Source of the DNA: Melioribacteraceae bacterium
GTDB lineage: Bacteria > Bacteroidota > Ignavibacteria > Ignavibacteriales > Melioribacteraceae
Length of the DNA stretch: 64,000 bases
Assembly: GCA_021739765.1 (NCBI GenBank)
Contig: JAIPBD010000002.1
Span: forward strand, 248,001 to 312,000
Direction of reading: 5' to 3'
A program made the position numbers and the translations under genes. The notes under the pieces are model-generated. The model searched no databases. It worked only from the letters and a program-made list of their open reading frames with translations, and was not told where the DNA came from. Below, one piece after another: positions 17,613 through 26,178 of this stretch. The first letter of the stretch is position 1, and each line of letters opens with the position of its first letter.

Positions 17613-18691
17613 TAAAAAGAATAATTCCGATAATATTTTTGATTTTTAGTATGATTTTGATGATTTCATGCGGGCAACAAGAAGTTAAACCAAAACCTTC
17701 AGAAGAAAAAATATTCGGATTATGGCTTGCATACAATTACGCCCCTAATCTGGAAAGCTGGAATAAAAGATTAAAAAAGTTCAATGAAAACGGTATTACT
17801 GATATTTTTCTATCCGCAACTCCGGATCAGACGAAAGATTTCATTGAGTTAGCTTCAAAACAAAATATAAAAACACATGCATGGATTTGGACATTAAACG
17901 CACCGAACGACGAAGAGGCAATGAAACACCCTGAATGGTATGCGGTGAACCGACTCGGACAAAATTCGCTTGAATATCGGGCATACGTTGATTATTACCA
18001 ATGGTTGAGCCCTTTTTCCGAAGGAGCAAGAGAACACATAAAAAGTAAAGTCGCAAATTATCTTTCCATTGATGGGTTGGAATCGATTCACTTAGATTAT
18101 GTCAGATATGTTGACGTAATACTGGGAGCTGATTTACAGCCTAAATACAATCTTCAACAAGATCATCAAATGCCCGAATTTGATTACGATTATCACCCGA
18201 ATGCGCGTGCCGAATTCAAAGAGCTGTTTGGTGTCGATCCTATGGATCTCGAAAATCCGGAATTAGATATGGAATGGTTGCAATTTCGATTGAATGCTGT
18301 GACAGCTTTGGTGAACGATATTTCCTATATGGTACACCTCGAAAATAAAAAACTCTCTGCGGCGGTTTTTCCATATCCAGAAATGTCGAGACAAATGGTT
18401 CGCCAGGATTGGTCAAGCTGGGATTTAGACATTGCCGTTCCTATGATTTACCACAATTTTTATCGTCAAAATATGAACTGGATACAATTTGCGACTGAGC
18501 AGGGTGTACGAGAATCGAAAGGGAAATTCAAATTAGTAACCGGTTTATTCCTACCCTCATTAAATGAAAACTCGCTGAACGAGGCAATTAAAAAGGCATT
18601 TGATGGTGGTGCGGATGGCATCTGTTTGTTTGGGCTAAACCAAAGAGTTGATTTTCCGGTAAAGATTATCGGTAGATTTTCAAAAAAATAA
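17609..18691 (+). CDS. Putative glycoside hydrolase lipoprotein (GHL10/DUF187-like)
   Basis: 360 aa. A signal sequence ends in MISCGQQ (lipobox, Cys21). The rest is a TIM-barrel-like fold: FGLWLAYNY at strand 1, GITDIFLSAT, KTHAWIWTLN, WLSPFSEGARE, GLESIHLDYVRYVD (a conserved D-Y-R near strand 4), LSAAVFPYP, DIAVPMIYHNFY. The pattern matches the glycosyl-hydrolase-like family 10 proteins; true substrate unknown. It overlaps the CBM9-like gene by 4 nt (ATGA). Confidence 0.75.
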   Translation: MIKRIIPIIFLIFSMILMISCGQQEVKPKPSEEKIFGLWLAYNYAPNLESWNKRLKKFNENGITDIFLSATPDQTKDFIELASKQNIKTHAWIWTLNAPNDEEAMKHPEWYAVNRLGQNSLEYRAYVDYYQWLSPFSEGAREHIKSKVANYLSIDGLESIHLDYVRYVDVILGADLQPKYNLQQDHQMPEFDYDYHPNARAEFKELFGVDPMDLENPELDMEWLQFRLNAVTALVNDISYMVHLENKKLSAAVFPYPEMSRQMVRQDWSSWDLDIAVPMIYHNFYRQNMNWIQFATEQGVRESKGKFKLVTGLFLPSLNENSLNEAIKKAFDGGADGICLFGLNQRVDFPVKIIGRFSKK

Positions 18692-18794
18692 TCTTCAGAA
18701 AAGTTGTGTCGTTGATTCTATTCAGCCGTTTCATACCAGATCGGGTATCTTCTAAATTAAGGAGCACTTAAAAGAAATACTCTCCCCTTTTCAG

Positions 18795-18802
18795 TATATT
18801 TG
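18795..18802 (+). promoter_or_regulatory. Candidate Bacteroidota-type -7 element for aconitase
   Basis: TATATTTG matches the TAnnTTTG -7 consensus of the Bacteroidota housekeeping sigma factor and lies 27 bases before the aconitase start, leaving a short leader with an AAAGGAG ribosome site at 18817-18823. A clear -33 TTTG element is not seen. Confidence 0.45.
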
Positions 18803-18828
18803 CATAAAAATAAATTAAAGGAGAACAA

Positions 18829-21090
18829 ATGACCGCAAATATTGATATGATTGAAAAGGTCTATACCGGTCTGGCGGAAAAGCTCGAGAAAGCCCGCGCG
18901 GTATTGAACCGACCGATGACTTTAACCGAGAAAATTTTATACAGCCATTTGTGGGAAGATCCCACAAGAGAATATGAAAGAGGAAATGATTACATAAATC
19001 TTTCTCCGGATCGTGTAGCAATGCAAGATGCAACAGCCCAAATGGCTTTGCTTCAGTTTATGCACTCGGGTAAAAAAACTACCGCAGTTCCTTCAACCGC
19101 CCATTGTGATCATTTAATTCAAGCCGAAGTTGGCGCTGTAGATGATTTATCCAAAGCGAAAAGTGAAAACAAAGAAGTTTTTGATTTTATCGAAAGTATT
19201 TCGAAAAAATTCGGTGTTGGATTTTGGAAACCGGGTGCGGGAATTATCCATCAAGTTGTTTTAGAAAATTATGCGTTTCCGGGCGGCATGATGATCGGGA
19301 CCGATTCACACACTCCAAATGCCGGCGGATTAGGAATGGTTGCGATTGGTGTCGGAGGTGCGGACGCGGTGGATGTGATGGCCGGAATGCCTTGGGAATT
19401 AAAATGGCCGAAAATAATCGGTGTAAAATTGACCGGAAAACTCTCCGGTTGGACTTCACCAAAAGATGTTATTCTGAAGGTTGCCGGAATCCTTACGGTT
19501 AAAGGTGGAACGGGTGCAATTGTAGAATATTTCGGCGAAGGCGCTAACTCAATTTCGTGTACCGGTAAAGGAACAATCTGCAACATGGGCGCGGAAATTG
19601 GCGCGACAACTTCAGTTTTTGCCTTTGATGAAAAAATGGCAGCTTATCTTGAAAAAACAGGCAGAAAAGACGTCGCTGATTTAGCTCGTAAACATACAAA
19701 TGATCTTAAGGCGGATGATGAAGTTTTCTCAAATCCCGAATCATATTTTGATCAATTAATTGAAATTAATTTAAGTGAATTAGAGCCTCATTTGAATGGA
19801 CCTTTCACACCGGATAAAGCCTGGCCGGTTTCGGAACTAAAAAAAGCTGTTAAAGAAAACGACTATCCCGATAATATTTCTGTTGCGTTAATCGGAAGCT
19901 GCACAAACTCAAGCTATGAGGATATCGACCGAGCGGCGAGCATAGCGAAACAAGCTTTGGCCAAGGGTCTAAAAGCGAAATCGCAATTCACAATCACACC
20001 GGGTTCCGAACAAGTTAGAGCAACAATTGAACGCGACGGACAATTAAAAACTTTGACTGATTTTGGTGGAGTTGTTCTCGCAAACGCATGCGGACCATGC
20101 ATAGGAATGTGGAAAAGAATGGATAATGAATCCGGGGAAAAGAATACAATCGTCACGTCATTTAACAGAAACTTCGCTAAAAGAAATGATGGGAATCCAA
20201 ATACATTGGCCTTTGTTGCGAGTCCTGAAATGACGACCGCACTTGCCATTTCCGGAAGTCTTTCTTTCGATCCAGCAAATGATGAATTAATAAATGCAAA
20301 TGGCGAAAAAATTAAACTTGATCCGCCGTTTGGAGATGAATTACCCAATGACGGATTTATCGCGGACGAAGCAGGATACATCGCTCCTTCCGATAAATAC
20401 TCGGATACTGAAGTAATCATAAAACCCGAGAGTAAAAGGCTTCAATTTTTAGAGAAGTTTGACGCGTGGGATGGAAAAGATTATTTAGATCTCCCGGTTT
20501 TATTAAAAGCAAAAGGGAAATGTACAACCGATCATATCTCAATGGCCGGGCCTTGGCTAAGATTCCGTGGACATTTGGATAACATCTCGAAAAATCTTTT
20601 TCTTGGAGCAATTAATGAATTTACGGATGAAGCAGGATCTGTTAAAAGCCAGCTTTCAGGCGAATACAGACAACCGCACGAAGTAGCCCGCGAATATAAA
20701 GCGGAAAATATGAACTGGGTGGTGATAGGAGATGAAAATTACGGCGAAGGATCCAGTCGTGAACATGCCGCAATGGAACCGAGATTTCTTGGCGGTAAAG
20801 CAATAATCGTAAAAAGCTTCGCACGAATTCATGAAACAAACCTTAAAAAACAAGGTATGTTGCCGTTAACATTTGTAAATCCGAATGATTATGATAAAAT
20901 CCAAGAAGATGATAGAATTTCACTCGTTGATTTAGCAAATTTAGCACCGGGCAGACAAGTAAAAATGGTAATTAAACATTCTGACGGAACAACCGAAGAT
21001 GTGATGTTGAATCACACATTCAACGAAAATCAAATTGGATGGTTTAAAGCCGGAAGCGCGCTAAATTTGATTGCCAAATTAAATCAGTAA
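18829..21090 (+). CDS. acn: Aconitate hydratase (mitochondrial-type)
   Basis: Isomerises citrate to isocitrate in the TCA cycle through a [4Fe-4S] cluster. The 753-aa protein carries the three cluster ligands Cys358 (GSCTNSSY), Cys421 and Cys424 (ACGPCIGMW), substrate segments [12 protein letters not shown] and [14 protein letters not shown], and the C-terminal swivel domain with [15 protein letters not shown]. Size and order fit the mitochondrial-type aconitases rather than the 890-aa AcnA or AcnB. Transcribed alone, ending in a strong hairpin shared with the convergent DUF192 gene. Confidence 0.96.
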   Translation: MTANIDMIEKVYTGLAEKLEKARAVLNRPMTLTEKILYSHLWEDPTREYERGNDYINLSPDRVAMQDATAQMALLQFMHSGKKTTAVPSTAHCDHLIQAEVGAVDDLSKAKSENKEVFDFIESISKKFGVGFWKPGAGIIHQVVLENYAFPGGMMIGTDSHTPNAGGLGMVAIGVGGADAVDVMAGMPWELKWPKIIGVKLTGKLSGWTSPKDVILKVAGILTVKGGTGAIVEYFGEGANSISCTGKGTICNMGAEIGATTSVFAFDEKMAAYLEKTGRKDVADLARKHTNDLKADDEVFSNPESYFDQLIEINLSELEPHLNGPFTPDKAWPVSELKKAVKENDYPDNISVALIGSCTNSSYEDIDRAASIAKQALAKGLKAKSQFTITPGSEQVRATIERDGQLKTLTDFGGVVLANACGPCIGMWKRMDNESGEKNTIVTSFNRNFAKRNDGNPNTLAFVASPEMTTALAISGSLSFDPANDELINANGEKIKLDPPFGDELPNDGFIADEAGYIAPSDKYSDTEVIIKPESKRLQFLEKFDAWDGKDYLDLPVLLKAKGKCTTDHISMAGPWLRFRGHLDNISKNLFLGAINEFTDEAGSVKSQLSGEYRQPHEVAREYKAENMNWVVIGDENYGEGSSREHAAMEPRFLGGKAIIVKSFARIHETNLKKQGMLPLTFVNPNDYDKIQEDDRISLVDLANLAPGRQVKMVIKHSDGTTEDVMLNHTFNENQIGWFKAGSALNLIAKLNQ

Positions 21091-21098
21091 TATTCTTC

Positions 21099-21126
21099 GT
21101 AGAGACGGGGAATGCCCCGTCTCTAC
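21099..21126. terminator. Hairpin between convergent genes (GTAGAGACG type)
   Basis: Perfect 12-bp arms GTAGAGACGGGG and CCCCGTCTCTAC around the loop AATG, placed between the aconitase stop and the DUF192 gene stop. It has no clear T-run on either side, so it may act as a bidirectional terminator or be a copy of the GTAGAGACG palindromic repeat seen in several bacterial phyla. Confidence 0.7.
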
Positions 21127-21128
21127 AT

Positions 21129-21683
21129 TTAAATCCTTCGCCAAACTATTTTATCACCTTCTTTAATATTATTCCTGTCGGTATAACCGGCGTTAACTTC
21201 AACAACATATAATGCGGGTCGCACTGAAGGGTAAGATGTTTCCGTAAATGGTTGAGTATTTTTATGGATTCGAACAATTTCCATATCCTTATTGACAAAT
21301 AGAATGTCCAACGAAATTTCTGTATTACGCATCCAGAAAGATTGTGGTCGTTCATCGTCAAAAATAAAAAGCATTCCCCGATCTTCGCGCATTTTTACAC
21401 GATACATTAAACCAACCTGTCGTTGCTCAGGTGTATCGGCAATTTCAATATCAATTTTATTTATAAACTCATTTTCCGCAGAGGAAAAGGTCAACTCCCC
21501 TTCTTTTTGGAAATCAAATCCTGTAAATCTTTTTAAAGTCTTGGTCTCTTGTTTTGGAGAACTGATGAAGTTGTTCGCGATGAAATATCCTGCGAATGAC
21601 ACGATTACAATTCCGACCACTATATTTTTAATCGTAAAAAACGATTGATTTTTATTCGCTTTACGTGTTTTTTTCTTCGACAT
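21129..21683 (-). CDS. DUF192 domain protein, membrane anchored
   Basis: 184 aa. A lysine-rich start is followed by one membrane segment (residues 20-42); the rest is the DUF192 domain: FINKIDIEIADTPEQRQVGLMYR, MREDRGMLFIF, SFWMRNTEISLDILFVN, and YVVEVNAGYTDRNNIKEGD. The family is common as small exported proteins with no known biochemical role. Divergent from the hydrolase gene. Confidence 0.85.
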   Translation of the reverse strand: MSKKKTRKANKNQSFFTIKNIVVGIVIVSFAGYFIANNFISSPKQETKTLKRFTGFDFQKEGELTFSSAENEFINKIDIEIADTPEQRQVGLMYRVKMREDRGMLFIFDDERPQSFWMRNTEISLDILFVNKDMEIVRIHKNTQPFTETSYPSVRPALYVVEVNAGYTDRNNIKEGDKIVWRRI

Positions 21684-21749
21684 AATATTATCTTCAACCG
21701 TATTAATTTGAAATCAATGTTGAAAATAAATCTTTCAAATGGGAAATTC

Positions 21750-22604
21750 ATGGCAAAAATGATAATTGAGCGAGAAATTATTTCATTATCCGAAATTCAG
21801 ACAAAAATGATTCGCAGCGGCTGGAGTAATAACGCGATAGATGATGTGACCGTGGAAAAAATTACTTATTTATCAAATGGGTTAAAAGTAAAAGGTTATG
21901 TCGCATATCCGAAAGATAATTCAAAAAAACATCCTTGCATTATTTGGTGCCGTGGAGGAATCGGAAATCAAGGCGTAATTGATAAATTTAATGCACAAGG
22001 AATATTCGGCGAATTGGCGAGCTGGGGTTATGTTGTATTCTCAACCCAATATCGTGGAAATGACGGCGGTGAAGGAAAAGATGAGTTCGGTGGCAAAGAT
22101 TTGAATGACATTGAAAATCTCGTTCCATTAGCGGAGGAAATTCCGAATGCCGATCCGACAATTTGGGGAATCGAAGGCTGGAGTCGCGGCGGAATGATGA
22201 CTTATCTCACTCTTACGAAAAACAACAATTTCAAAGCGGCCGTTGTTACCGGAGGAATTGCTGATTTACGTTGTAATGCTGAAGAATCAAAATTCATGAA
22301 ACGTCTTTACGAAACCACAATGGGAGATTCACATTCAGAAAATTTTGAGAATTTATGCGCTTCGAGATCGATCGTAAATTTTGCTGAGAAATTGCCGAAA
22401 ACTACTCCAATTTTAATAATGCATGGAACGGCGGATAATCGTGTATTACCACACGACTCGCTTGATCTATCGTATAAATTGTTAAAAAATGAAATTCCTT
22501 TTCGATTGATAATGTTGGAAAACGGCGATCATTTTCTCAAAAAACATAAAAAGGAAGTTGATCAAAACCGGAAGATGTGGTTCGAGAAATATTTGAAAAA
22601 TTAA
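21750..22604 (+). CDS. Alpha/beta hydrolase (prolyl oligopeptidase-like)
   Basis: An S9-type alpha/beta hydrolase of about 284 aa with no propeller domain. Visible are the strand VKGYVAYPKDN, oxyanion region RGGIGNQG, QYRGNDGGEG, the nucleophile elbow GIEGWSRGGMMTY (G-W-S-R-G), the acid region MHGTADNRV and the catalytic His in ENGDHFLKKHKK. The frame is open further upstream to 21645, overlapping the divergent gene's promoter; the ATG at 21750 gives a sensible N-terminus (ATG at 21717 is an alternative). Substrate unknown, no signal peptide. Confidence 0.82.
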   Translation: MAKMIIEREIISLSEIQTKMIRSGWSNNAIDDVTVEKITYLSNGLKVKGYVAYPKDNSKKHPCIIWCRGGIGNQGVIDKFNAQGIFGELASWGYVVFSTQYRGNDGGEGKDEFGGKDLNDIENLVPLAEEIPNADPTIWGIEGWSRGGMMTYLTLTKNNNFKAAVVTGGIADLRCNAEESKFMKRLYETTMGDSHSENFENLCASRSIVNFAEKLPKTTPILIMHGTADNRVLPHDSLDLSYKLLKNEIPFRLIMLENGDHFLKKHKKEVDQNRKMWFEKYLKN

Positions 22605-22705
22605 AAGAAGTATTCGATAATTCGATATTTCGAAAGTTTTAGACTACTTGAACAAATTCAAATTCATATTTGTTATTAATTGCGTTGCACAAATAAGGAA
22701 TAAAA

Positions 22706-23170
22706 ATGAAACACTGGTTATTTAAATCCGAGCCGAATTCATATTCAATCGATGATTTGGCAAAAGAAAAAGCACAGACAACTTATTGGGATGGCATTAG
22801 AAATTATCAAGTCCGCAATTTTATTCGTGATGATATGAAAATCGGCGACAAAGTTTTGTTTTACCACAGTAATGCAAATCCAATGGCAGTTGTTGGAGTT
22901 TGTGAAATCGTAAAAGAGGGTTATCCCGATTTTAACGCGTTTGATCCCGACCACCATTATTACGATCCAAAAAGTAAAAAAGAGCAGCCGGCGTGGTTTA
23001 TGGTGGATATAAAACTAACCGAAAAATTTTCTCGCCAAGTTACTTTAGAGGAGATCAAATCGAATCCGAAATTGAGTGAAATGCGACTTATTCAACGGGG
23101 AAACAGATTAAGCGCTTTTCCGATAGAAAAAAAAGAATTTGATGAAATCGTAAAAATGAGCAGAAAGTAA
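22706..23170 (+). CDS. EVE domain protein
   Basis: 154 aa, the whole length of an EVE domain: KHWLFKSEPNSYSIDDL at the start, WDGIRNYQVRNFIRDDM, GDKVLFYHSN, VGVCEIVKEGYPD, WFMVDIKL and LIQRGNRLSAFPI. EVE domains are PUA-like and bind modified bases in DNA or RNA; stand-alone bacterial members sit in the cytosol with unknown targets. Located upstream of a photolyase, a possible but unproven DNA-maintenance link. Confidence 0.9.
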   Translation: MKHWLFKSEPNSYSIDDLAKEKAQTTYWDGIRNYQVRNFIRDDMKIGDKVLFYHSNANPMAVVGVCEIVKEGYPDFNAFDPDHHYYDPKSKKEQPAWFMVDIKLTEKFSRQVTLEEIKSNPKLSEMRLIQRGNRLSAFPIEKKEFDEIVKMSRK

Positions 23171-23275
23171 TCGTGTCATCAGTACTTATCATTCCTCCCA
23201 CCTTATTTTAGAAATTTAAAATGAGTAAGATTACCGGAATGTAACTACAAAGAATTTAGGACGAACTAGCATTTT

Positions 23276-24613
23276 ATGAATGAAAACAGATTAAAAATTC
23301 TTAAGGATGGTGAGAAAAAAACTGGGCCTGTCGTTTATTGGATGCAGCGCGATCAGCGCGCGAATGATAATTGGGCATTGATTTACGCACAAAGCAAAGC
23401 CTGTGAAATGAATGTGGATTTGCGTGTGGTTTTTAATCTCGTCCCCGAATTTTTGGAAGCAACGGTTCGTCAATATGAATTTATGATAAAAGGATTGGAA
23501 GAGGTTGAACAACATTTGAATCGATTCAATATTCCGTTCAATTTATTTCTCGGTGAACCTGAGCAAAACTTACCGCGGTTTTTGGAAAAGATTCATGCTT
23601 CACTTTTAGTTGTCGATTTTAATCCGTTAAAAATCGCTCGGTTCTGGAAGAAAAAAGTTGCCGATAAAATCCAAATCCCAATCCATGAAGTTGACACACA
23701 TAATATTGTCCCGTGTAAATATGTCTCGGATAAAATAGAATATGCGGCTTACACAATTCGGCCAAAAATAAAACGAAATCTTGATGAATTTTTGGATGAA
23801 ATCCCCCCCCTTTTAACAATGGAAAACAATCCCAACTTGGAAAAAGTTGATTGGGAAAAAGCTCGAAATTCATTAAAAATAAATTTTAGTGTCCCTGAAG
23901 TTGATTGGTTAATTCCCGGTGAATCAACCGCAAAATCGATTCTTGAAAAATTTATCAACCAAAAACTTGAGAGTTATAATCAACACAGAAATGACCCAAA
24001 CTTGAATGCATTAAGTAATCTTTCGCCGTATTTTCACTTCGGACAAATTTCGCCCCAGCGTGTTGCGCTTGCGGTTTCCTCGGTAAATAATTTCCCGGAA
24101 TCCAAAGACGCTTTTCTTGAAGAGTTGATAGTGAGAAGAGAACTTTCCGATAATTTCTGTTATTATAATTCCAAATATGATTCATTTGAAGGGTTTCATG
24201 ATTGGGCAAAAAAGACGTTGAACGAACATCGGGAGGACAAACGGGAATTTATTTATCGACTTGAACAATTTGAAAATGCGGAAACTCATGACGGTTTGTG
24301 GAATGCGGCACAGATAGAAGTTATAAAAAAGGGGAAAATGCACGGATTTATGAGAATGTATTGGGCGAAGAAAATCTTGGAATGGACGGAATCTCCCGAA
24401 CAAGCTTTAGAATTTGCACTTTACTTAAATGATAAATACCAGCTTGATGGCCGTGATCCAAACGGATACGTCGGAGTAGCTTGGTCTATAGGCGGAGTTC
24501 ATGACCGCGCCTGGACAGAACGGCCTGTGTTCGGAAAAATTCGGTTTATGAATTATAACGGGTGTAAAAGAAAATTTGATATTAAGTCTTATATTTTAAA
24601 TAATCAGAAATAG
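23276..24613 (+). CDS. phr: Class II CPD photolyase
   Basis: Repairs cyclobutane pyrimidine dimers with blue light and FADH-. The 445-aa protein opens with VVYWMQRDQRANDNWAL, the mark of class II (animal-type) photolyases, has the FAD-domain segments NLSPYFHFGQISPQRVA, EELIVRRELSDNFC, and the class II C-terminal KMHGFMRMYWAKKILEW and GVAWSIGGVHDRAW. Length fits the class. An 8-base C-run inside the gene (around 23805) is a potential slippage site but the frame is intact. Confidence 0.94.
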   Translation: MNENRLKILKDGEKKTGPVVYWMQRDQRANDNWALIYAQSKACEMNVDLRVVFNLVPEFLEATVRQYEFMIKGLEEVEQHLNRFNIPFNLFLGEPEQNLPRFLEKIHASLLVVDFNPLKIARFWKKKVADKIQIPIHEVDTHNIVPCKYVSDKIEYAAYTIRPKIKRNLDEFLDEIPPLLTMENNPNLEKVDWEKARNSLKINFSVPEVDWLIPGESTAKSILEKFINQKLESYNQHRNDPNLNALSNLSPYFHFGQISPQRVALAVSSVNNFPESKDAFLEELIVRRELSDNFCYYNSKYDSFEGFHDWAKKTLNEHREDKREFIYRLEQFENAETHDGLWNAAQIEVIKKGKMHGFMRMYWAKKILEWTESPEQALEFALYLNDKYQLDGRDPNGYVGVAWSIGGVHDRAWTERPVFGKIRFMNYNGCKRKFDIKSYILNNQK

Positions 24614-24627
24614 CAAAAAGGAAAATT

Positions 24628-25020
24628 ATGTTAAAACAAAATTTTGACGATCTGGCGAGATTTATTTTGCGAGTATCTTTATCAACAATGATGCTTACTC
24701 ATGGTATTCCCAAATTAACAAAACTATTATCCGGTAATTTTGGTTTTGCCGATCCGATAGGACTTGGTTCAACAGTATCACTTTTCCTCGCTGTTGGTGC
24801 AGAATTTTTCTGTTCCATTCTCGTTATGATCGGATACAAGGTTCGTATGAGTTCAATTCCACTAATTATTACAATGGCGGTCGCTGCTTTTATAGTTCAC
24901 GCTTCCGATCCTTGGAAAAAACAAGAATTTGCGCTGCTTTACTTTTTTGGATTCATTGTTATCGCTTTACTCGATTCGGGGCGTTTTTCGTTAGATTCAT
25001 TCCTTTCCAGAAAAAAATAA
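24628..25020 (+). CDS. DoxX family membrane protein
   Basis: 130 aa with four predicted membrane segments. The N-terminal LARFILRVSLSTMMLTHGIPKL and the middle VGAEFFCSILVMIG match the DoxX/YphA family. Such proteins are linked to thiol or redox stress in other bacteria; role here unknown. It follows the photolyase by 14 nt and is likely cotranscribed. Confidence 0.85.
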   Translation: MLKQNFDDLARFILRVSLSTMMLTHGIPKLTKLLSGNFGFADPIGLGSTVSLFLAVGAEFFCSILVMIGYKVRMSSIPLIITMAVAAFIVHASDPWKKQEFALLYFFGFIVIALLDSGRFSLDSFLSRKK

Positions 25021-25092
25021 TATCCAGAATTGCAATTTGTAGCTAAAACTGTATTTTGGAATAAATTTTATAAATTAAATTAAGGTGAAAAT

Positions 25093-26013
25093 ATGCAAAC
25101 AATTCTTGGAGCAAATGGTTCGATTGGAATCCCCTTGGCAAAGGAGCTAAAAAAATACACTGAAAACATTCGACTTGTCAGCCGGAATCCGAAAAAAGTG
25201 AACGAATCTGACGAACTATTCAAATGCGATCTCACTTCATCGGATGATGTGTTCAAAGCTGTCGAAGGTTCAGAAGTAGTTTATATGACCGCGGGATTTC
25301 CTTACAAAACAGAAGTGTGGAAGCAAATTTGGATTCCGGTTATAAAAAATATTATCGATGCTTGTAAACAACACAAATCAAAACTGGTATTTTTCGACAA
25401 TATTTATATGTATGACCCGGAAAAAGTAGGCAATATGAAAGAAGATTGTCCCGTTAATCCAAGCAGTGAAAAAGGGAAAATCAGAAAAACTGTCGCGGAG
25501 CTGGTTTTAAAAGCACATGAATCCGTTGAAATAAAAACCTTAATTGCGAGATCAGCAGATTTTTACGGACCTGACAGCGAAGGTAGAAGTGTGTTGCAAG
25601 AAGTGGTTATCAAAAATCTGAAAGCCGGAAAGAGAGCAAACTGGCTCGGTTCGGCTGACAATATTCATTCATTTACGTTTACTCTCGACGCAGCAAAAGG
25701 AACCGCAATTCTCGGAAATGATGATTCGGCCTATGGTCAAATCTGGCATTTACCGACTTCATCCGAAAAAATAACCGGGAAACAGTTAATTGAAATGGTA
25801 GCTTCTGAATTAAACACAAAACCAAAATATGTGACCGCCGGAAATTTTATGGTAAAAACCATCGGTTTATTTGATCCTATCATGAAAGAATTTGTGGAAA
25901 TGATGTATCAATACGATCGCGACTACTTTTTCGACAGTTCAAAGTTCAATGAAAAATATAATTTCGTTCCAACTTCATATAAAGAAGGAATTAAGAACAC
26001 CATAAATGCTTAA
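25093..26013 (+). CDS. NAD(P)-dependent epimerase/dehydratase-like protein
   Basis: 306-aa short-chain dehydrogenase of the extended or atypical type. The Rossmann motif ILGANGSIGIPLAKEL is at the very N-terminus, with VYMTAGFPY, VFFDNIYMYD (an N-x-Y-M-Y in place of the standard YxxxK) and RSADFYGP further on. The catalytic tyrosine-lysine pair is not in classical form, so this may be an atypical SDR with NAD(P)-binding but uncertain activity. Substrate unknown. Confidence 0.8.
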   Translation: MQTILGANGSIGIPLAKELKKYTENIRLVSRNPKKVNESDELFKCDLTSSDDVFKAVEGSEVVYMTAGFPYKTEVWKQIWIPVIKNIIDACKQHKSKLVFFDNIYMYDPEKVGNMKEDCPVNPSSEKGKIRKTVAELVLKAHESVEIKTLIARSADFYGPDSEGRSVLQEVVIKNLKAGKRANWLGSADNIHSFTFTLDAAKGTAILGNDDSAYGQIWHLPTSSEKITGKQLIEMVASELNTKPKYVTAGNFMVKTIGLFDPIMKEFVEMMYQYDRDYFFDSSKFNEKYNFVPTSYKEGIKNTINA

Positions 26014-26178
26014 GCTATTTGCGTGATCAATTTATCATTCTTCAAATTATATAAATTGCCGGGTAGAATCGGAATAGATCTTCCCGGATTAATATATTCT
26101 CACCCACAAAACTAACCAGCAATGCAGAACTTTTTCCCATGATAGCCGTCTTAAATAGACTTATAACCTGCGAAAAAA

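Noticed and set aside
19224-19502. Frames inside aconitase in other phases
   Set aside because: They are shadows of a well-conserved gene.
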